From: Flaccisagitta enflata | Taxonomy: Eukaryota > Chaetognatha > Sagittoidea > Aphragmophora | Assembly (NCBI GenBank): GCA_965153355.1 | Contig: OZ231128.1 | Location: 26,908,001 to 26,972,000 of the forward strand | DNA length: 64,000 bases | Reading direction: 5' to 3' | Shown: piece by piece, positions 58,378 through 64,000 of the stretch | Layout: every line of letters starts with the position of its first letter | Numbering within the stretch: the stretch's first letter is position 1 | Made by a program: the position numbers and the translations under genes | The notes under the pieces: model-generated | Told to the model about the DNA's origin: nothing | What the model saw: the letters and a program-made list of their open reading frames with translations, nothing else | Database searches by the model: none

Positions 58378-61300
58378 TGTCTGTCTGAGTGGTTGTCTGT
58401 GTGTGTGTGTGGTTTTTTGTGTGTGTGTGGTCTTCTGTGTGTGTGGTTGTCTGTGTGTGTGCATGTTGTGTGTATGTTAGTTTGGTGTTTGTGTATGTGT
58501 GTGTGTTTGTTTGGTGATTTTGTTTGTTGGGTGTGTGTATGTTTTTTGGTTTGTGTGTGTGTATGATTGTTTTGTGTGTGTGTGTGATTGTGCGTGTGAT
58601 TTTTGGTATGTGTGTGTGTTTGTTTGGTGTGTGTGTGTGATTGTTTGGTGTATGTGATTGTTTGGTGTGTGTGATTGTTTGGTGTGTGTGATAGTTTGAT
58701 GTGTGTGATAGTTTGGTGTGTGTGAAAGTTTGGTGTGTGTGATTGTTTGGTGTGCGTGATTGTTTGGTGTGCGTGATTGTTTGGTGTGCGTGATTGTTTG
58801 GTGTGCGTGATTGTTTGGTGTGCTTGATTGTTTGGTGTGCGTGATTGTTTGGTGTGCGTGATTGTTTGGTGTGCGTGATTGTTTGTTGTGCGTAATTGTT
58901 TGGTGTGCGTGATTGTTTGGTGTGCGTGATTGATTTGTGTGTATGTGTATTTTTGTTTGGTGTGTGTGTATATTTGTTTGATGTGTGTGTATGTATGTTT
59001 GGTGTATGTTTGGTGTGTGTCTCTGTTTGATTGTTTGGTCTGTGTGTATGTTTGTTTGGTGTATATTTGGTGTGTGTCTCTGTTTGTTTGGTGTGTGTGT
59101 ATGTTTGTTTGGTGTGTATGTATGTTTGTTTGTGTGTGTAAGTTTGTTTGGTGTGTGTATAAGTTTGTTTGATGTGTGTATAAGTTTGTTTGGTGTGTGT
59201 GTTTGTTTGGTGTGTGTATGTGTTTGGTGTGTGTATGTGTATGTTTGTTTGGTGTGTATGTTTGTTTGGTGTGTGTTTGTTTGGTGTGCGTGTGTTAATG
59301 TTTATTTGGTGTGCGTGTGTTAATGTTTGTTTGGTGTGTGTGTGTGTGTGTGTATGATTGTTTGGTGTGTGTGTGTGTGTTTGTTTGATGTGTGTGTATG
59401 TATGTTTGTTTGGTGTATGTTTGTTTGGTGTGTGTGTGTATGTTTGTTTGGTGTGTGTGTGTGTATGTTTGTTTGGTGTGTGTGTGTGTATGTTTGTTTG
59501 GTGTGTGTGTGTGTATGTTTGTTTGGTGTGTGTGTGTATATGTATGTTTGGTGTGTATGTTTGTGTGTGGTGTTGTGTATTTGTTGTGTGTTTGGTCAAT
59601 TTAGTGGGATATTTCTCGATCCGATGTCTGAATCGGATGGTGTAATGTTTTCCTGACTTATTTCCCACTTATTTCCCCACATGCATGTTATTGTCAACAG
59701 GTCCACACATTTTACGAAGCCGTCGGATATATGATCTCTGCACAAACCGATCCACAAATGCAAGAAGCACTCATTGACAAATACATGGCTCTGCCCAATC
59801 AGGTGAACAAACTGAACATTGTAAAATAGGAAAGTGGATAGCTTTGACAACATTGATCAATAGCTTCTTGTGGCATCCTATTCTCCTAATTGTCCTTCTA
59901 TTACTTCTACTACTTCACCCTTCCTCCCTTTCAAGGTTTGGGACGCAATTATCTCTCAAGCATCGAAAAACGTGGAATTCCTCAAGGATCTACAAGCGGT
60001 CAAACAACTTGGCAATATCCTTAAAACCAACGTCCGGGCTTGCAAAGCGCTCGGGCATCCCTACGTTCATCAGTTGGGCAAGATCTATTTAGATATGCTC
60101 AACGTTTACAAGGTACAATAGATGTCATCTAGACTTGGAAATACGGGGAATTCATAACAGGAAGACAAATTTACTTAAGAGACTGATATTTGGAATATAA
60201 ACTAATAAAAGGATGCTTTGTTGCCCATGGGTGTTGGTTGCTATGGAAACACATTTTTATGTATTCACGCTAAAGTATTAATATTTTGAGAATTTTTTTT
60301 AGGGAACATTGTTTGAAATAAAATTTGCCACAATTTTCCCACAGTATGTTCTGTAAGAATATTGCTCGTTTAGCTGTTGCTAGGGAGCGTAACTATGTGT
60401 GACAGCCCTGTCATGCTCCCTAGCAACCGCCAAACCAGCGATATTTTTACAGAACATACTGTGGGAAAGTTGTAGCAAATCTTATTTTTAACAATGTTCC
60501 CTCAAAAAATTTCTTAAAAAATTGATACTTTAGCGTAAATACATGGAAATGTGTTTCCATGGCAACCAACGCCCATGGGCAATAAAGCATCCTTTTATTA
60601 GTTTATTTTCCAAATATCACTCACTTAACTTTATTTGTCTTTCTGTAATGAATTCCCCCGTATTTCCAAGTCTAGACGACATCTACTGTATCATGAGTTG
60701 CAAGCGCGGGATGCACTAACTACAGTGAGGGGCTTTGATAAGTAGCCACTTTTGCAAAGACTATTTTGCTCATTCGAAAACGTTAGGATTAAAAAAACCA
60801 TGTTGGGAAAAAGGGACAAAAAATTAGCTCATTTTTGACAATAAGAAAACTGATTTGTTTTCTTTAATCTGATGTCATTTGAAAACGAAATTTCTGATTG
60901 GACTAGAGTTTTTGAAGCTCTTTAAAACACTCATGGATTTGAAGTCTTTATTATGATATTTTTTTCAATTTATGAAAGGAAAACAAAGTCCCTTGTGTTT
61001 TGTCCATAGTGGTTCAAGGATAGATTCTTCTAAATTACTTCTCCTCTTTGAACTTGTATAAATTCTTAATGAATCGAGATACAAGTCTGGGATAAGGCTA
61101 GATTTGTAGAACTTTTGAAGATCTTTAAGAATGTCACAGATTTTAAGTGATTATGATAGCTGGCTACTTATTTATGCGCCCCACTGTAGTCTGACTGGTT
61201 AAGGAGGATGATCATGAAAACCGCATTCCCTCGCTTTGTATAGGTCATGTCGGAGAACATCAGCTCGGCCATTTCCTTGCACGGGGAGAACGTGACGAAG

Positions 61301-61459
61301 CAGTTGTTGATCCGCTCGATGCGGACGGTGAAGAAGGAAACTCTGAAACTGATTTCCGGTTGGGTCAACCGATCCACGGATCCCACGCTCGTCGTCACCA
61401 ACTTCATCCCCCATCTCCTCGAAGCTGTTCTCACCGACTACCAGAGGAATATACCACAG
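51536..61459 (+). CDS. XPO1: Exportin-1 / CRM1, 14 coding exons, 3' end outside window
   Basis: Nuclear export receptor of the importin-beta superfamily. With RanGTP it carries leucine-rich-NES proteins through nuclear pores. Exons: 51536-51712, 51833-51931, 52432-52719, 52964-53298, 53661-53829, 54642-54812, 55231-55362, 55621-55798, 57427-57521, 57618-57776, 58212-58328, 59701-59802, 59936-60112, 61244-61459. These 805 codons keep frame across all junctions and cover roughly the first three quarters of the usual 1,070 residues. The importin-beta N-terminal domain is at about 46-115, with HEAT repeats following. The NES-groove cysteine that leptomycin B targets in human (Cys528) is kept as Cys539 ([14 protein letters not shown]). 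I chose ATG 51536; ATG 51551 has a better context and is a real alternative. The C-terminal HEATs and autoinhibitory tail lie beyond 64 kb. Confidence 0.97.
51833..51931 (+). CDS. XPO1: XPO1 coding exon 2
   Basis: Residues 60-92: [20 protein letters not shown], then [13 protein letters not shown], the core of the importin-beta N-terminal domain. Confidence 0.96.
51932..52431 (+). other. XPO1 intron 2, 500-bp pyrimidine tract
   Basis: Almost entirely C/T on the coding strand, with three tandem ttttctggacttttttt units at about 52133-52190. This is an extreme polypyrimidine tract. Opposite-strand Lys/Glu ORFs here are composition artefacts. Confidence 0.85.
52432..52719 (+). CDS. XPO1: XPO1 coding exon 3
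   Basis: Residues 93-188: [20 protein letters not shown] ... [20 protein letters not shown] ... [13 protein letters not shown]. It covers the end of the N-terminal domain and the start of the exportin-specific region. Confidence 0.97.
52964..53298 (+). CDS. XPO1: XPO1 coding exon 4
   Basis: Residues 189-300: [20 protein letters not shown] ... [20 protein letters not shown] ... DEQFILLF. The donor AG/GTTGTA leaves phase 2. The Ser codon is completed by exon 5. Confidence 0.96.
53661..53829 (+). CDS. XPO1: XPO1 coding exon 5
   Basis: Residues 300-356: [20 protein letters not shown] ... [20 protein letters not shown] ... PDMQ. The donor is GTGAGA. Confidence 0.96.
53830..54641 (+). other. XPO1 intron 5 with degenerate purine repeat
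   Basis: 812 bp. Positions 54190-54370 hold loose repeats of gatggagagattga and ggcaggcagg, 25-40 bp apart. Confidence 0.7.
54642..54812 (+). CDS. XPO1: XPO1 coding exon 6
   Basis: Residues 357-413: [20 protein letters not shown] ... [20 protein letters not shown] ... LGSRSSETP. The donor is CCG/GTACAT. Confidence 0.96.
54849..55019 (+). mobile_element. Family A element in XPO1 intron 6
   Basis: Cap TTTTTAGTCGCGTGCACGCG with the perfect palindrome at 54855-54870, ctctacaacccgctctgtcc, (GTCC)n, ttaccgctactgcccaactg, cccctgcccacccgcacgcg, and GTGTGTCCGGCCTTGTT end. It starts only 36 bp after exon 6. Confidence 0.9.
55231..55362 (+). CDS. XPO1: XPO1 coding exon 7
   Basis: Residues 414-457: [20 protein letters not shown] ... 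[23 protein letters not shown], corresponding to the HEAT 9 acidic-loop region. Confidence 0.97.
55621..55798 (+). CDS. XPO1: XPO1 coding exon 8
   Basis: Residues 458-517: [20 protein letters not shown] ... [28 protein letters not shown]. Nearly identical to vertebrate CRM1 across its length. It ends in phase 1. Confidence 0.98.
55799..57426 (+). other. XPO1 intron 8, 1.6 kb
   Basis: No coding content beyond XPO1. The phrases gctaccgcgtagcagg (55893) and ttgccgcgtagcattgctac (57324, inverted relative of 32375) mark a dispersed palindromic repeat near both ends. Confidence 0.6.
57427..57521 (+). CDS. XPO1: XPO1 coding exon 9 (NES-groove cysteine)
   Basis: Residues 517-548: [31 protein letters not shown]. 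Contains the conserved reactive Cys (539 here), so leptomycin-type sensitivity is predicted. Confidence 0.98.
57618..57776 (+). CDS. XPO1: XPO1 coding exon 10
   Basis: Residues 549-601: [40 protein letters not shown] ... DTFIK. The donor GTCCGT is weaker than its neighbours. Confidence 0.97.
57995..58164 (-). mobile_element. Family A element in XPO1 intron 10
   Basis: AACAAGGCTAGCACCTATAA start, repeated gacttagaaagactta words, accgaccgacaaagcgggat gtagagtcgcgtgcacacga end. It sits 47 bp before exon 11, in opposite orientation to the intron 6 copy. A G-run (57915-57927) precedes it. Confidence 0.85.
58212..58328 (+). CDS. XPO1: XPO1 coding exon 11
   Basis: Residues 602-640: [39 protein letters not shown]. 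Confidence 0.97.
58340..59610. repeat. (GT)n-derived minisatellite filling XPO1 intron 11
   Basis: A (GT)n block, then about 60 copies of a TTTGTTTGGTGTGTGTGTAT-like unit (13-24 bp), with a tgcgtgattgtttggtg sub-array at 58735-58930. It occupies almost the whole 1.37-kb intron. ORFs up to 478 aa on the minus strand are artefacts. Confidence 0.96.
59701..59802 (+). CDS. XPO1: XPO1 coding exon 12
   Basis: Residues 641-674: [34 protein letters not shown]. Confidence 0.97.
59936..60112 (+). CDS. XPO1: XPO1 coding exon 13
   Basis: Residues 675-733: [20 protein letters not shown] ... [32 protein letters not shown]. The donor AAG/GTACAATAG is contributed from its third intron base onward by a transposon. 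Confidence 0.97.
60116..60688. mobile_element. Tc1/mariner-type TIR element at the exon 13 splice donor
   Basis: Nearly full-length inverted repeats of about 270 bp: CAATAGATGTCATCTAGACT on the left, complement of CAGTAGATGTCGTCTAGACT on the right. TA flanks both ends (60114-60115, 60689-60690). The centre is a second palindrome, gggagcgtaac ... atgctccc. It is non-coding (573 bp). The left TA is bases +2 and +3 of intron 13. Confidence 0.88.
60723..61186. mobile_element. Second Tc1/mariner-type MITE in XPO1 intron 13
   Basis: Ends CAGTGAGGGGCTTTGATAAG and complement of CAGTGGGGCGCATAAATAAG, both leading into tagcca, with TA at 60721-60722 and 61187-61188. It is 464 bp, non-coding, only about 30 bp after the previous element. 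Confidence 0.82.
61244..61459 (+). CDS. XPO1: XPO1 coding exon 14 (last in window)
   Basis: Residues 734-805: [20 protein letters not shown] ... [20 protein letters not shown] ... [15 protein letters not shown]. The donor is CAG/GTTATT. No further XPO1 exon is recognisable up to 64000. Confidence 0.96.
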
Positions 61460-61507
61460 GTTATTTGAGCTGACGAAGTCTCATATTTCTCCTCACGTAC
61501 TGGTGTC

Positions 61508-63192
<1,685 letters not shown>

Positions 63193-63735
63193 GTATCACA
63201 TGGATCAATGCATATGTAACCCTAAGCAGGGGCGTATTTGAGCCCAAATTTTAGGGGCAGCAAGCCAAAATCTGTGTCCCAACGAGTCTTGTGTCTCTAT
63301 GGTTTTCTATTACTTATGTAGCTAATCATGCAACTAATATCACTTATTAGTATTGCTTTGTCATGTCATTATTGTGTAATCGTATGAAAGGAAGTCTTGC
63401 TTTTCAATAGTGTAAAATGTTTAGTATTTAAACCAAGGATAATGTTTTGTCATATGAAATGTCATAGTTATTGTAAAAGATTTTGCCACGTTTGGAGCAT
63501 TGTAGTTTTTGCATCTTGGGGGTGAAGCAGAATCGTTTTCTATCGGAGATTTTTAAGAGAATTCCAATTTTTTGGTGAAAACATGAAAATGGGTAATGAT
63601 TCAGATTGATTTGGTTGATGAAGAGGGCATCAACCTAGACAACTAAATGAATGGCCAAGGGGATGAATAGGCTCTGTAGATCGATGCCATACAGCTGGAA
63701 ACATTTCTCAAACCTTCTTTATTTCTAGCTCATTA
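63193..63735. other. Intron or intergenic DNA
   Basis: No XPO1 exon seen. gcaggggcgtatttgagccc at 63227 resembles the CAGGGGCGTA ends common to hAT-type elements; no partner end was found. Confidence 0.35.
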
Positions 63736-64000
63736 AAGGCCTGCAGGCCAGAGCACCTGGTAGCCAGGGGGAATTTCCATACGTCCGTCCATCCATCCGT
63801 CCCCCGTTGACCTCAAATTTGCCCTCCCAGCCCTCAAATTTGCCCTCCCAGCCCTCAAATTTGCCCTCCCAGCCCTCAATTTAGCCCCCCAGGCCTCAAA
63901 TCAGCTTTCCAGGCTTCAGATCAGCCCCCCACCTCAAATCTGACCTCCAGACCTCAAATCTGCCTTCCAGGGCCTCAATTAGCCCTCAGAGCATAAAATC
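63736..64000 (+). mobile_element. Family B-type element, truncated by the window end
   Basis: agccagggggaatttccata cgtccgtccatccatccgtc resembles the inner left arm of the 25354 copy. It is followed by about 9 copies of CCTCAAATTTGCCCTCCCAG (20/21-mer) running off the window. Confidence 0.7.

Overview
This is a repeat-rich nuclear window from a non-vertebrate metazoan. It holds two spliced genes, retrotransposon debris, and a large amount of satellite DNA packed inside small mobile elements. The animal assignment rests on GT-AG introns of 0.1-1.6 kb, an exportin-1 gene that aligns along its length with animal XPO1/CRM1, a secreted VWA protein, and degenerate TTAGGG repeats. I cannot name the phylum.

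Layout. 1-9.7 kb: dispersed repeats, a 550-bp inverted repeat directly abutting a 2-kb satellite-core element, and a 625-bp near-identical direct duplication. 9.7-13 kb: an endonuclease-like transposon ORF (minus) head-to-head with a 5'-truncated non-LTR reverse transcriptase (plus). The latter is split by a satellite-bearing insertion with a 10-bp target-site duplication. 13-37 kb: no host gene recognised; microsatellites, nested TIR elements, a tRNA-derived SINE, and many copies of two element families. 37.2-41.5 kb (minus): a complete 7-exon gene for a secreted VWA plus glycine-rich protein (523 aa). 42.7-49.3 kb: three large satellite-bearing units, with arrays of GTAAGTAT, a 19-mer, and a 20-mer. 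50.4-61.5 kb (plus): the exportin-1 gene, 14 coding exons (805 codons) with its 3' end beyond the window. 61.5-64 kb: a 1.7-kb (AC)n-derived array and another satellite-core element.

The unifying observation is a set of dispersed elements whose ends are conserved and palindromic but whose middles are simple or tandem repeats that differ from copy to copy. Family A carries AGTCGCG...CGCGACT caps and a CGGCCTTGTT end, with about 20 copies. Family B carries GGGCAGCGGCCCC arms around 20-21-bp satellites, with about 6 copies. A third group (C) has a duplicated 170-bp module and 18/19-mer arrays. A fourth (D) has terminal repeats built of GAAGCCC modules and a 9-bp target-site duplication. They nest in each other and sit in introns of both genes. 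The two genes show no functional link to one another. Coding calls come from reading translations and splice sites by eye; no database search was run.
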